NCBI RefSeq assembly: GCF_008086345.1
Contig: NZ_CP043006.1
Coordinates: 4,400,032 to 4,464,031 of the forward strand
Source of the DNA: Chitinophaga sp. XS-30
GTDB lineage: Bacteria; Bacteroidota; Bacteroidia; Chitinophagales; Chitinophagaceae
DNA: 64,000 bases
Direction of reading: 5' to 3'
Made by a program: the position numbers and the translations under genes. Shown one piece after another: positions 27,103-35,947 of this stretch; position 1 is the stretch's first letter; the number at the start of each line of letters is the position of its first letter. The notes under the pieces are model-generated. The model saw only the letters and a list, made by a program, of their open reading frames with translations, was not told where the DNA came from and did not search any database.

Positions 27103-30100
27103 TTAGAAACTCACCGTTACGCCGCCGGTAATAGCTTTGGTATTGGGATAAGAACCGTAATCGATCCCCTGGCGGATATCACCGGCAGATGAACTGGCTT
27201 CCGGATCGATACCGGAGTAACCGGTGATCGTGAACAGGTTCGTTGCACCAAGGAATACCTTTACGCCAACCGTATTCCAGATCTTTGACTTCGGGATGTC
27301 GTAAGACAGGCTGATGTTCTTCAGCCGCAGGAAATCCGCTTTTTCCAGAAAGCGGGTGGACTGGGTAAAGTTGCGGTTCGTGGTGCTGAAGGCCGGAATG
27401 TCCGATGTTTCGTTCACCCCCGGAATGTACCGGTCTTTGATATCCACCAGCGTGGCTTCCCTCGCATCACCACCGTGGTACATAGCTGCGGCATTGTTGT
27501 AGTTCAGCTTGTCGAAACCAAACAATCCCTGAAAGAAAACATTCAGCGAAAAGGCGCCATAACGCAGGGTGTTGTTCCAGCCGAAGGAGGTTTTGGGAAT
27601 GCCGGAACCGATCACGCCGTAATCATCCGCATCGATGGCATTGTTGCCGTCTTTGTCCAGGTACCGGGAATCCCCCGGCACCGCGCCGTATTCCGCAGCG
27701 GCAGCTGCTTCTGAAGGTTTCCAGGTGCCGAGATAAGTAAGGCCCCATATAGCGCCGAGCGACTGCCCGGGCATGATCACAAATTCGGATTGCGGGGACA
27801 TGCCGCCACCGATCTTCCGGTTGTTCGGGTCGAAGATCATTTCCTTTCCGGAACCGATGGATACCACGCTGTTCTCCAGGAACGAGACGTTCAGCCAGGT
27901 ATTCCAGTTCAGCTTCCCCTTGTCTATCACCACCGCGTCTACAGAAAACTCCCAGCCCTTGTTCTGCACTGATCCTACATTGCGGGTAATGGTATTGCCG
28001 CCGAGGTAAAACGGCAGGGTTTCATTCAGCAACAGGTCTCGCGTATCTTTTACAAAGTAATCGGCCGTGAAGTTGATCCTGCCGTTCAGCAGCCCCGCTT
28101 CCAGACCAAAGTTTTTCTGCGCTGTGGTTTCCCATTTCAGGTCTGGATTCCCGATATTGCCCAGCACAATGCCCGTAACATGGGAGTTGTTGCTGAAGGA
28201 GGCATTGCGTGACGCATAGGCGGAGAAAGTGCTGTACGGCCCAACCGCCTCGCTGCCGGTGAGGCCCCAGCTGCCACGCAGCTTCAGGTTGCTGAATATA
28301 TGAAGGTCACGGATGAAAGGCTCTTCAGACAATACCCATCCTGCGGAAAAAGAAGGAAAATAGCTGAACCTGTTGAGATCGGAAAATTTGGAAGAACCAT
28401 CCCGGCGGATGGCGGCAGAGGCCAGGTACTTATCCCTGTATCCGTAATTCACACGGCCTACGAGGGAAAACAGCCCCCACCTGGAATAACCGGAGCCTGG
28501 CGTACCGGGTGTGCCTTGCGTGAGGTTATTCCATTGCAGGGATTCGTAAGATAAATTGGAGGCCCCGGCGGAAACGTAGTTGTAGGTGGACTGCTGGTAT
28601 TCCACTACCGCCGTCACATCCAGGCTATGCGCCTTGTTGAATATTTTCCTGTAGTTCAGCGTATTGGTGTTCTGCAGACGGACCTCTTTGTTGGAACGGT
28701 AGCTGGCGGATGCCACATTGTTATTGATGGCTTTGCCGGTAAAGCTTTTGTTCTCATAACCAAGATAATTGGCGCCGTACTGTATGCTGAAGGAAAGCCC
28801 CGGCAGCATGTCTTCATAACGGAACCCGCCGATCATATTGGCCATCATGCGATCCGTTGCCACGATCCCTTCGGTGGTGATGGCCACGGGGTTGTTGAAT
28901 GCGGAGCCAACCGGGTCCTGCAACGTGTAACCGCCGACTGCGTTCCTCACCGGCACGGTAGGCGACCAGGTGATCGCCTGTGCCAGCGGGCTGATGGTTC
29001 CATCGGCAGGGATATCCACATTCTGAGCGGCACTGTAAGAGCCGGTGATATTCAGGAAGGTGGAAATTTTTTTGGATAGTTGCGAGTTGATATTGGAACG
29101 TAGAGTGTAACGCTTGTAAGATGAGTTGTTGATCACTCCTTCCTGGTCCAGGTAGTTACCGGAGATGAAGTAACCCGTTTTGTCGTTCCCGCCGTTGAGG
29201 CTCAGCATATATTCCTGCCCGAGTGCGTTGCGGAATATCTCATCCTGCCAGTCCGTTCCGCCATTGGCGCGGAATGATGCGATCTGCTCTGCTGTAAAGG
29301 GCGCGGTAGTACCAACTGCCGCGGCATGTTCATTGGCTACCTGGGCATAGTCGCCTGCATTCAGCAGATCCATTTTTTTAATGACCTGTGAGGATGACAG
29401 GCGGGTGGTGAAATTCACCTTCAGCCCGTCTTTGCTGCCTTTCTTGGTGGTCACGATCACCACACCGTTAGCGCCACGGCTGCCATAGATCGCGGTAGCG
29501 GAAGCGTCTTTCAGTATCTGGATGGAAGCGATATCATCGGGATTGATGGCGAAGAATTCCGCGCCGATAAAGCCATCCACAACATAAAGCGGGCCGTTAT
29601 CGCCGTTGATGGAATTGGAACCGCGGATGCGGATGCGCACACTGCCGCCGGGAGCGCCGGTGGAATTGGTCACCTGCACACCGGCAGCCCTGCCCTGCAA
29701 TACCTGGTCGAACCGGTTCACCGGCTGCTCTTCGAACTGTTTGGAAGATATAGTGGTAATGGCATTGGTGAGGGTGGATTTGCGTTGTTCGCCATAACCT
29801 ACCACGACCAGCTCATTCATCCTGGAGGCGGAGGCTTGCAGCGTTACGGTGATCTCTCTCCTCCCGGCAAGCGCGATCTCCTGCCGGTCAAAACCAATGG
29901 AAGATATTACCAGTATCGCGTTGGCATCGGCCACCGTGATGAGGAAATTTCCCTGTTCATTGGTCACTACGCCTTTGGAAGTGCCTTTCACCTGGATGGT
30001 AACACCGGGTAACGGTTCTCCTTTTTCATCTTTCACGGTGCCGCTTATTTCGGTGTCCGCCGTCCGGTGATCTGCACCGGCAAGCGTTCTCCGTTTTACC

Positions 30101-30468
30101 ACAATGATCCTGTCCGTGATGACATAGGTCAGCGGCTGGTTCCTGAAACACAGGTCCAGCGCCTCCTGCAGCGGAATATCTTTAACGTTCAGGCTGATGG
30201 TACGGGCATGGGATAATTGTTCATCCGTGTAGAGGAAAGTATAGCCGGTCTGTTTTCCGATCTCGGCAAATACCTTGCCCAGGGAGATGTTCTGTTTAGA
30301 AAGGGTAACTGTTTGTGCACGTCCCGCTGCATGTACCTGCAGGAGGGAAATGGTCATCAAAAGCACCGTTAATTTCATGATCAGTAACGTTTTTTCTAAT
30401 AATCGTGGAAAATCCTGCCCCGTGGCGGCACGCGCTGGCCCGCCTTGGGAAAAAAGCCTTAAATGCAT
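27103..30468 (-). CDS. SusC/RagA-like TonB-dependent glycan transporter (with STN domain)
   Basis: A 1121-residue TonB-dependent outer-membrane transporter. Start chosen at MHLRLFSQGG (30468): Chitinophaga SusC proteins often have such a long head before the signal segment LLIMKLTVLLMTISLLQVHAAG. An in-frame ATG at 30519 would add 17 residues. Then follow an STN domain (signalling to FecR; VTLSKQNISLGKVFAEIGKQ), a carboxypeptidase-regulatory-like domain (ISGTVKDEKGEPLPGVTIQV), a plug (LVVVGYGEQRKSTLTNAI; YVVDGFIGAEFFAINPDDIA; DASATAIYGSRGANGVV) and the 22-strand barrel. The STN domain and the fecR and sigma genes upstream indicate ligand-triggered autoregulation. It should import oligosaccharides from the SusD partner, likely beta-glucan. 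Confidence 0.95.
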   Translation of the reverse strand: MHLRLFSQGGPARAATGQDFPRLLEKTLLIMKLTVLLMTISLLQVHAAGRAQTVTLSKQNISLGKVFAEIGKQTGYTFLYTDEQLSHARTISLNVKDIPLQEALDLCFRNQPLTYVITDRIIVVKRRTLAGADHRTADTEISGTVKDEKGEPLPGVTIQVKGTSKGVVTNEQGNFLITVADANAILVISSIGFDRQEIALAGRREITVTLQASASRMNELVVVGYGEQRKSTLTNAITTISSKQFEEQPVNRFDQVLQGRAAGVQVTNSTGAPGGSVRIRIRGSNSINGDNGPLYVVDGFIGAEFFAINPDDIASIQILKDASATAIYGSRGANGVVIVTTKKGSKDGLKVNFTTRLSSSQVIKKMDLLNAGDYAQVANEHAAAVGTTAPFTAEQIASFRANGGTDWQDEIFRNALGQEYMLSLNGGNDKTGYFISGNYLDQEGVINNSSYKRYTLRSNINSQLSKKISTFLNITGSYSAAQNVDIPADGTISPLAQAITWSPTVPVRNAVGGYTLQDPVGSAFNNPVAITTEGIVATDRMMANMIGGFRYEDMLPGLSFSIQYGANYLGYENKSFTGKAINNNVASASYRSNKEVRLQNTNTLNYRKIFNKAHSLDVTAVVEYQQSTYNYVSAGASNLSYESLQWNNLTQGTPGTPGSGYSRWGLFSLVGRVNYGYRDKYLASAAIRRDGSSKFSDLNRFSYFPSFSAGWVLSEEPFIRDLHIFSNLKLRGSWGLTGSEAVGPYSTFSAYASRNASFSNNSHVTGIVLGNIGNPDLKWETTAQKNFGLEAGLLNGRINFTADYFVKDTRDLLLNETLPFYLGGNTITRNVGSVQNKGWEFSVDAVVIDKGKLNWNTWLNVSFLENSVVSIGSGKEMIFDPNNRKIGGGMSPQSEFVIMPGQSLGAIWGLTYLGTWKPSEAAAAAEYGAVPGDSRYLDKDGNNAIDADDYGVIGSGIPKTSFGWNNTLRYGAFSLNVFFQGLFGFDKLNYNNAAAMYHGGDAREATLVDIKDRYIPGVNETSDIPAFSTTNRNFTQSTRFLEKADFLRLKNISLSYDIPKSKIWNTVGVKVFLGATNLFTITGYSGIDPEASSSAGDIRQGIDYGSYPNTKAITGGVTVSF

Positions 30469-30475
30469 ACATTTG
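30445..30475 (+). promoter_or_regulatory. Promoter on the strand antisense to susC (locus A)
   Basis: TTG (30445-30447), 20 bp, TACATTTG (30468-30475): a full match to the Bacteroidota TTG / TAnnTTTG promoter, pointing to the plus strand while the operon runs on the minus strand. The predicted start is near 30482. Confidence 0.55.
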
Positions 30476-30481
30476 CATGGT

Positions 30482-30569
30482 TTGGGTAAATAATGAAAAT
30501 TGCCGAAAACGATTGTCAATTATGGACCTGAGCATCAGCCGGGAGCGGTACGAACGCTTCCGGTTTTTT
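30482..30569 (+). ncRNA. Predicted cis-antisense RNA over the susC leader (locus A)
   Basis: From the promoter at 30445-30475 a transcript would start near 30482 and end at an intrinsic terminator: CCGGGAGCG (30539-30547), loop GTACGAA, CGCTTCCGG (30555-30563), then T6 (30564-30569). The stem is 9 bp with one G:U pair. The RNA, about 88 nt, would be fully complementary to the leader of the susC mRNA just upstream of its start codon. In Bacteroides, DonS-type antisense RNAs near susC starts repress sigma/anti-sigma-controlled loci. Prediction only; the ends are estimates. Confidence 0.5.
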
Positions 30570-30621
30570 CATGTCCGGATACTTCCTGTCAGGGACTCAT
30601 GATTGTTGGTTATCCGATTTT

Positions 30622-31788
30622 TTATGGTGATACGATAATCTGTTTTCCTTTGACCTCGAAATGCACTTCCCCCGTCATTTCCAGCATCTGCAGCACTTCG
30701 GATACATTCACATTACGAGGGATAACGCCCCTGAAGTGCGCCTGTACAGGTGAGCGGTACACGACTTCCACATCATACCATCTCGCGATCATCCGCATTG
30801 CCGATTGCAGGTCGTTGCCGCCGAAATGCAGCAGGCCGTTCTTCCATGCCACGGCTTCCGCGGTATTCACCTGTTCCTGCATATGCAGGACGCCGGTGCT
30901 TTTCAGGAGGCTAGCACCCTGTCCGGGAGACAGGCGGTAGCGGCTGTTCCCATGGCTGACGCGCACCGCCCCTTCCAGCAGGGTGGTATTCACCCGGGCT
31001 TCGTCTTCATACGCCATGATATTGAAATGTGTGCCCAGCACGGCTACATCCATATCATTCACTTTCACGAAAAAGGGCTTGTCTTGTTTAGCGACTTCAA
31101 AATAGGCCTCGCCGGTAAGCGACACCTCGCGGGCATCCCCGGAGAAATGCGCGGGATAACGCAGGCTGCTGGAGGCGTTGAGCCATACCCTGCTGCCATC
31201 GGACAACGTAACACTGAACTGTCCGCCGCGGGGTGTGGCAATAGTATTGTAGATCAACGGAGCTTTTTCATCCGGAGCGGAAGATTCATAGGCCAGTTGG
31301 CCATTGCCCTGCATCTGCAATATGGTATTGCCTTGTGACGCCAGTGTACCGCTCGCCGTACTGTCCAGCGGTATTTGCGTACCATCGGCGAGGGTCAGCA
31401 TGGCTTTATTGCCACCGGGAACCACATCGTTTTTGATCTCCTGTTTTACCGTATGCGTTTGTGCAGGGCGATCGTCCCGCATCAGCCAGAAAGTGCCGGC
31501 AGCGCCGGTCAGTAACACCGCAGCGGCAACCCATCCCCAGTAACGGCGGCGCATGGGTACAACCTTAGCGGGGCGGTCTGATGCGAGAATGCGGCCGGCG
31601 ATCTCATCCCAATGTGCCGGATCGGTATTACCGGGAACGGGCGGCGGAAGCAGGGATTCCACCTGCAAGGCTACTTCACCCGTTTCGTCTTCTGCCATCA
31701 GACGGGTCAGCTCTTCCAGTTCGGCATCCGTAGCGGTATGCTGTACAGCCCTGCCAACGAGGTATGCCAGGCGGTCTTGTAAGGTCAA
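30622..31788 (-). CDS. FecR-family anti-sigma factor (locus A)
   Basis: A 388-residue inner-membrane regulator. Cytoplasmic N-terminus (1-82) that binds the ECF sigma factor, one span (about 83-103, YWGWVAAAVLLTGAAGTFWLM), a periplasmic FecR domain (LADGTQIPLDSTASG, TPRGGQFSVTLSDGSRVWLN, GEAYFEVAKQDKPFFVKV) and a C-terminal DUF4974 domain (FGGNDLQSAMRMIARWYDVEV) that contacts the SusC STN domain. It passes the signal from ligand-loaded SusC to the sigma factor. It lies 204 bp after the sigma gene and 153 bp before susC. Confidence 0.95.
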   Translation of the reverse strand: MTLQDRLAYLVGRAVQHTATDAELEELTRLMAEDETGEVALQVESLLPPPVPGNTDPAHWDEIAGRILASDRPAKVVPMRRRYWGWVAAAVLLTGAAGTFWLMRDDRPAQTHTVKQEIKNDVVPGGNKAMLTLADGTQIPLDSTASGTLASQGNTILQMQGNGQLAYESSAPDEKAPLIYNTIATPRGGQFSVTLSDGSRVWLNASSSLRYPAHFSGDAREVSLTGEAYFEVAKQDKPFFVKVNDMDVAVLGTHFNIMAYEDEARVNTTLLEGAVRVSHGNSRYRLSPGQGASLLKSTGVLHMQEQVNTAEAVAWKNGLLHFGGNDLQSAMRMIARWYDVEVVYRSPVQAHFRGVIPRNVNVSEVLQMLEMTGEVHFEVKGKQIIVSP

Positions 31789-31992
31789 TGTATTATCCTT
31801 TAAGTGTTCAAGAACGTGGTACTTTCAAAACGCGGACTTGTATCAGTACAGGAGGTCCATATACACAGACGCGCAAGCGGGAAATCAGGACCTATAGGAA
31901 AGGAAAAAAGTTGGGCTTTCAGGAAAGGTGCTGCATAACCTGAATGGTTCAGCAGGAACGGTGGCGGGTTGGAAACGGAAATTTCCCCGCCC

Positions 31993-32592
31993 TCAAAAAA
32001 GCTCCTGCATAACATGCAGGGCCAGCAGGAACAACGGTAGATAATGCCCTGCCTGTTCTATCCGTTCGCGGATGCTTTTAAGGGACCGGACGAGGGAGTT
32101 TTTGACGGTATTGGGGGAAAGTCCCAACTCCAGCGCTATTTCAGGGATCTTCAGGCCTTTTTCGCGGCTGAGCAGGTAGATGCGTTTTGCCTGCGCCGGT
32201 AATTGCTGCACCGCCTCTGCAATGCTTTTGACGATGGCATGATAGATCACCTCTTCTTCCGTAGTACTGCCCGTCTCCTCCCGGAGGGAAATAGCGTCCA
32301 GGGCTTTGTGATGCACGGCCTGGCGGCGCAGCCAGCTGAAAGACTGGTGGAAGACGATACGCAGTATCCAGGAACGGGGGTTTTCGATACCCGGCAGCTT
32401 GTCCCGGCTGATCCAGAGACGAAGGAAAGTTTCCTGAATGATATCGTCAGCAACCGCCGCGGTTTTGGTGAGATGCATGATAACAGGCTGCAGCTGTGGG
32501 GCATACGACTGGAAAAGTTGCCGGAAGGCTGTTTCATCGCCCTCCGCAATCATCCGGAACAGTTCTCTATCATTATAAGCGGGATCGTGCAC
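31993..32592 (-). CDS. ECF sigma-70 factor (locus A)
   Basis: A 199-residue ECF sigma factor. Region 2 covers GDETAFRQLFQSYAPQLQPV to FLRLWISRDKL, region 4 covers QLPAQAKRIYLLSREKGLKIPEIALELGLSPNTVKNSLVRSL, with a helix-turn-helix. It starts at GTG (32592-32590), preceded by a GAGGAG-like purine stretch. A hydrophobic C-terminal tail (HYLPLFLLALHVMQELF) follows region 4, which recurs in Chitinophaga sigma factors of this group and may touch the membrane or FecR. It is expected to turn on the SusCD-GH16 genes when FecR releases it. Confidence 0.94.
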   Translation of the reverse strand: MHDPAYNDRELFRMIAEGDETAFRQLFQSYAPQLQPVIMHLTKTAAVADDIIQETFLRLWISRDKLPGIENPRSWILRIVFHQSFSWLRRQAVHHKALDAISLREETGSTTEEEVIYHAIVKSIAEAVQQLPAQAKRIYLLSREKGLKIPEIALELGLSPNTVKNSLVRSLKSIRERIEQAGHYLPLFLLALHVMQELF

Positions 32593-32636
32593 CTTGTCTC
32601 CTCTGAACGTAAAGTTGGTTGATTAGGAATATCCGG

Positions 32637-34064
32637 CTAATGTAATAAAAATATGTCTTTCAGTGCCTGCTTTGCTGCGTAGTAACCGCAGAGGCCGTGC
32701 ACACCACCGCCGGGCGGGGTTGATGAGGAGCAGAGATACAGCCCTTTGGCGGACGTCCGGTAGGGAGAGGCACGGAGCGCAGGCCGGGTGAACAACTGTG
32801 TGATATCCATTACGCCGCCGTTGATATCCCCCCCGGCATAATTCGGATTATACGCTTCCATATCTTCGGTATTCATAACATGCCGGGCCAGGATGCGTTC
32901 CCGGAACCCGGGGGCAAAGCGCTCCACCTGCAATTCTATCGCTTCGGTCATATCCTTTTTGGAGCCTCTCGGCACATGACAATATGCCCATGCGGTATGT
33001 TTACCCGCGGGCGCACGCGAAGGATCGAGCTTGCTGGGCTGCGCATAGAGGACGAAAGGGCGCTCGGGGTGCCGGCCATCCCAAACCATTTGCTCCGCTA
33101 CGGCAATTTCCTCAATGGTATTGCCGAGGTGCACCGTTCCCGCCAGCCTGCAGGCTGCGTTGGTAAAAGGCGCGGGATCATCCAGCGCCCAGTCTATCTT
33201 GAACACGCCCATTCCGTAACGGTAACGTTCCAGCTGCCAGCGATAGAAGGCGGTAAGCTTATACCCTGCGATCTTCAGCAACTGCCGTGGAGTGATATCA
33301 AATAATACCGCTTTGGCGGATGGTAATTGCCGGAGGTCTTTTACATAAAATCCGGTTTCGATCTTTCCTCCCAGAGAGCGGAAATGTTCTGCCATGGCAT
33401 CTGCAATACATTGCGAACCGCCTTTGACCACGGGCCATCCGTACAAATGCCCCGCCAGCATCAGCACCATGGCCGTTGCCGCAGTGGCGGCGTTGGACAG
33501 CGGTTGCATGCTGTGGGCCGCCATGCCGGCCCACAGGCCCCTGGCTTCCCGGGATTTGAATTCATCGGCAACAGCGAGGGAAGAGCGCAACGCCACCCAG
33601 CCGAAGCGCGCCATTTCTATCGGATATGCGGGTAAACGAAGCGGCGCCAGCACATCTCCGGCAATGCGGGGCCAGTTTCGTTCCAGCCGCTCAAACAAAC
33701 GGAAATAGGCAGTTCCGTCGCCATCCAGACCAGAGGCGGTTGCCGTGAGGGAACGATGCAGACAGGCCGCATGGCCATCGTCGAAAGGATGTACAGCCGG
33801 CAGCGATGGCTGGATGCATTCCAGTCCATATCTGCCCAGATCAAGCCGTTGAAAAAAAGGAGACATGGCCAGCATCGGGTGTACGGCCGAGCACACATCA
33901 TGCAGGAACCCCGGCAGTGTAAAAGAAGCGGTGCGCATCCCTCCCCCTATCGTATCCTTCCCTTCCAGCAACAAAACAGCAAGACCGCGCTGTTGCAGGG
34001 TGATGGCAGCGGCAAGACCATTAGGCCCGGATCCTACGACGATCGCATCATAATCTGTATGCAT
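32637..34064 (-). CDS. FAD-dependent NAD(P)/phytoene-desaturase-like oxidoreductase
   Basis: A 475-residue flavoprotein. The N-terminal FAD-binding motif reads VVGSGPNGLAAAITLQQRGL, followed by EGKDTIGGGMRT, and the C-terminus carries LYLCSSSTPPGGGVHGLCGYYAA, the usual FAD-closing block of CrtI/NDP-like amine oxidases. The family includes carotenoid desaturases and many uncharacterised dehydrogenases; without carotenoid genes nearby, the substrate is open. It is 44 bp upstream of the locus A sigma gene on the same strand, so some read-through into the regulatory genes is possible. A CCGTTAACGG palindrome abuts its start codon. Confidence 0.85.
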   Translation of the reverse strand: MHTDYDAIVVGSGPNGLAAAITLQQRGLAVLLLEGKDTIGGGMRTASFTLPGFLHDVCSAVHPMLAMSPFFQRLDLGRYGLECIQPSLPAVHPFDDGHAACLHRSLTATASGLDGDGTAYFRLFERLERNWPRIAGDVLAPLRLPAYPIEMARFGWVALRSSLAVADEFKSREARGLWAGMAAHSMQPLSNAATAATAMVLMLAGHLYGWPVVKGGSQCIADAMAEHFRSLGGKIETGFYVKDLRQLPSAKAVLFDITPRQLLKIAGYKLTAFYRWQLERYRYGMGVFKIDWALDDPAPFTNAACRLAGTVHLGNTIEEIAVAEQMVWDGRHPERPFVLYAQPSKLDPSRAPAGKHTAWAYCHVPRGSKKDMTEAIELQVERFAPGFRERILARHVMNTEDMEAYNPNYAGGDINGGVMDITQLFTRPALRASPYRTSAKGLYLCSSSTPPGGGVHGLCGYYAAKQALKDIFLLH

Positions 34065-34320
34065 CCGTTAACGGTTATACGGATATTCCCCTCATCCCGC
34101 CGGAGACATTTCATCAGCGGAAGTAGCAGAATATCCGGCTTTAAGCACTGAAAAAATCTCAAACAACAGCAGGATCACTGCTGTTTCCCCGATTCTGGAA
34201 CAGAAAATTACGGAATAATCGCGGTTCCTCCGCCAGGATAATCACATTACCGTTAACGGCAGCTGGTATACCGCGCTGCTGGCGGGAAAGCGCCGGTCAA
34301 AATGGTGCAGGAATAAAGTA
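34065..34320. other. Intergenic region with repeated palindrome, inverted repeat and hairpin
   Basis: No gene is seen. CCGTTAACGG occurs twice (34065-34074, touching the oxidoreductase start codon, and 34250-34259). CGGATATTC (34080-34088) and GAATATCCG (34129-34137) form an inverted repeat with a 40-nt centre. AACAGCAG (34165-34172) and CTGCTGTT (34178-34185) form a hairpin followed on the minus strand by a T-rich run (GAGATTTTTT), likely the terminator of the DUF4886 gene. The first two could be regulator sites for the oxidoreductase gene. Confidence 0.45.
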
Positions 34321-35202
34321 TTACAATGAAACGGCTGCGGCTACACGTTTCAGCTGTTCGCCCATCTCCTCCGTTATCTGTTCCGGCCTGAATTTCACAT
34401 CCTTTACCGGCGCCTGGAACAGGAAACGGTACCAAACCAGCGAACCGAGGTAACAACCTGCGGTGTTCGCATGGTTGGCATCAAACCGCAATGTGCCGTT
34501 TGCCCAGCGATACCCCACATGCAGGGAATTTTTCTGTTCCGGCAATGCGGGAGCTACGGGGTTATCAAAATTATAAGCACTGTCTTTTTTATACGCCCAC
34601 ACCGGATCACCATTCATCATCCAGAAAGCATCTCCAACGGGGATCACCCGCACTTCCAACTCATTGGCTATCGTGTGGTAGGCAGCCCTGGAATGATTGT
34701 ACATCTCCTGTGCATGGGCCGCCCGCTCTTTGCGATTGATCTTTCCGAAACCTTTGGCATCGGTACGGTAAGCCCAGGTCTGATGCAAAACAATGGTGGC
34801 ATCCGGCTGCAGGGATTTGATCAGATCATACAATTTTTTCGCATAAGGACGATAAGTATCCGGATCGCCGGAAAGCAGGGAATACTGCTGCATGGTCACC
34901 ACATCCCATTTCCCCTCCGCCAGCATTTCCTTTAACGACCGGCCTTTGTAGGCTCTGCTGGCTTCTTCGGTGGTGTCTGCCAGCCGCCAGTGCCTTTCCA
35001 GGGAGCAGCCGCCAAGCTCCGCGCGCCCGATCTCCAATTCATAACCTCCCTCCTCCGCCAGCACCGGCAGGTAAGTTGCGGCATTCCCCGAGAAACTGTT
35101 CCCGATAATAAAAAGGCGAAGCTTTTTCGTTTGCCCGTGAGCGGTGGACAATAAACATACACATACGAACAGGAGTAGCGCTCTGCATCTTGATAACATC
35201 AT
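34321..35202 (-). CDS. Exported DUF4886/SGNH-like protein
   Basis: A 293-residue exported protein: signal peptide 1-23 (ending TAHGQ), then LRLFIIGNSFSGNAATYLPVLA. This GNSFS motif, the TMQQYS-like block, and a C-terminal DANHANTAGCYLGSLVWYRFL resemble SGNH-hydrolase-like DUF4886 proteins, where Ser in GNSFS and the Asp/His of DxxHxN would be the catalytic residues. Members occur near glycan utilisation genes and are thought to be carbohydrate esterases. It is transcribed away from the flavin reductase gene. Confidence 0.8.
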   Translation of the reverse strand: MMLSRCRALLLFVCVCLLSTAHGQTKKLRLFIIGNSFSGNAATYLPVLAEEGGYELEIGRAELGGCSLERHWRLADTTEEASRAYKGRSLKEMLAEGKWDVVTMQQYSLLSGDPDTYRPYAKKLYDLIKSLQPDATIVLHQTWAYRTDAKGFGKINRKERAAHAQEMYNHSRAAYHTIANELEVRVIPVGDAFWMMNGDPVWAYKKDSAYNFDNPVAPALPEQKNSLHVGYRWANGTLRFDANHANTAGCYLGSLVWYRFLFQAPVKDVKFRPEQITEEMGEQLKRVAAAVSL

Positions 35203-35320
35203 GATCTGTTTTTCTTTTGAAACGGCTTAAATTATCATTAATGCGGCAATAATCCAAATGAAGCCAGGCGCTGGCCGGTCAAACTGCATCCTAAGGCATG
35301 ACATTTGCTGCTTATTCCTT

Positions 35321-35878
35321 ATGCCGGACTACAGAAAAAAAGACCTCCCTGTATGGGAGATACGCCGCTTCCTCGAACCCGGGCCGGTCGTACTGGTCAG
35401 CTCCGCCTGGAAAGGCCGCCGGAACATCATGGCGATGGGCTGGCATACGGTAATGGAGTTCTCCCCTTCCCGTATCGGTTGCTTTATCACCGCCGCCAAT
35501 CACAGCTACGAAATGATCCGCAAAAGCCGGGAATGCGTCATTAATATTCCAACGGCCGACCTGATCAGCCAGGTGATCCGGATCGGCAACACCACGGGCA
35601 GCGAAGTGGACAAATTCGAGTTGACCGGCCTGACCCCGCAGCCAGCCGAAAAAGTGGATGCCCCATTGATAAAAGAGTGTTATGCCAATTTTGAATGCAA
35701 GGTCACAGACACCAGCCTGTTAAAGAAATACAGCTTCTTCATCCTGGAAGTAGTGAAAGCCCACGCCGCCACATCTCCGAAATACCCGCGTACGCTGCAT
35801 TACCGGGGAGATGGCGTTTTCATGATATCAGGGGAAAATGTTAATCACCGCAGAAAATTCCGGAAGGAAAATCTCTGA
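35321..35878 (+). CDS. Flavin reductase-like FMN-binding protein
   Basis: A 185-residue split-barrel protein of the flavin reductase/DIM6-NTAB family. Start chosen at MPDYRKKDLPVWEI (35321). The FMN-binding region is VLVSSAWKGRRNIMAMGWHTVMEFSPS...IGCFITAANHSYEMIRKSRECVINIPT, close to the family consensus. It may supply reduced flavin or act as an FMN-dependent oxidoreductase. An in-frame ATG at 35258 would add 21 residues without family similarity. Neighbours give no pathway. Confidence 0.86.
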   Translation: MPDYRKKDLPVWEIRRFLEPGPVVLVSSAWKGRRNIMAMGWHTVMEFSPSRIGCFITAANHSYEMIRKSRECVINIPTADLISQVIRIGNTTGSEVDKFELTGLTPQPAEKVDAPLIKECYANFECKVTDTSLLKKYSFFILEVVKAHAATSPKYPRTLHYRGDGVFMISGENVNHRRKFRKENL

Positions 35879-35947
35879 CCACTGCCAGTTAACACTGTAT
35901 TAATATGCGAATGTTTTCTTTGTGGAAAGGATTCATTTAAGCTGGTC

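Noticed and set aside
32637..34064. Carotenoid biosynthesis cluster around the CrtI-like gene
   Set aside because: No crtB, crtY, crtZ or prenyltransferase gene is nearby; the CrtI-like family is broad, so a carotenoid role is not supported.
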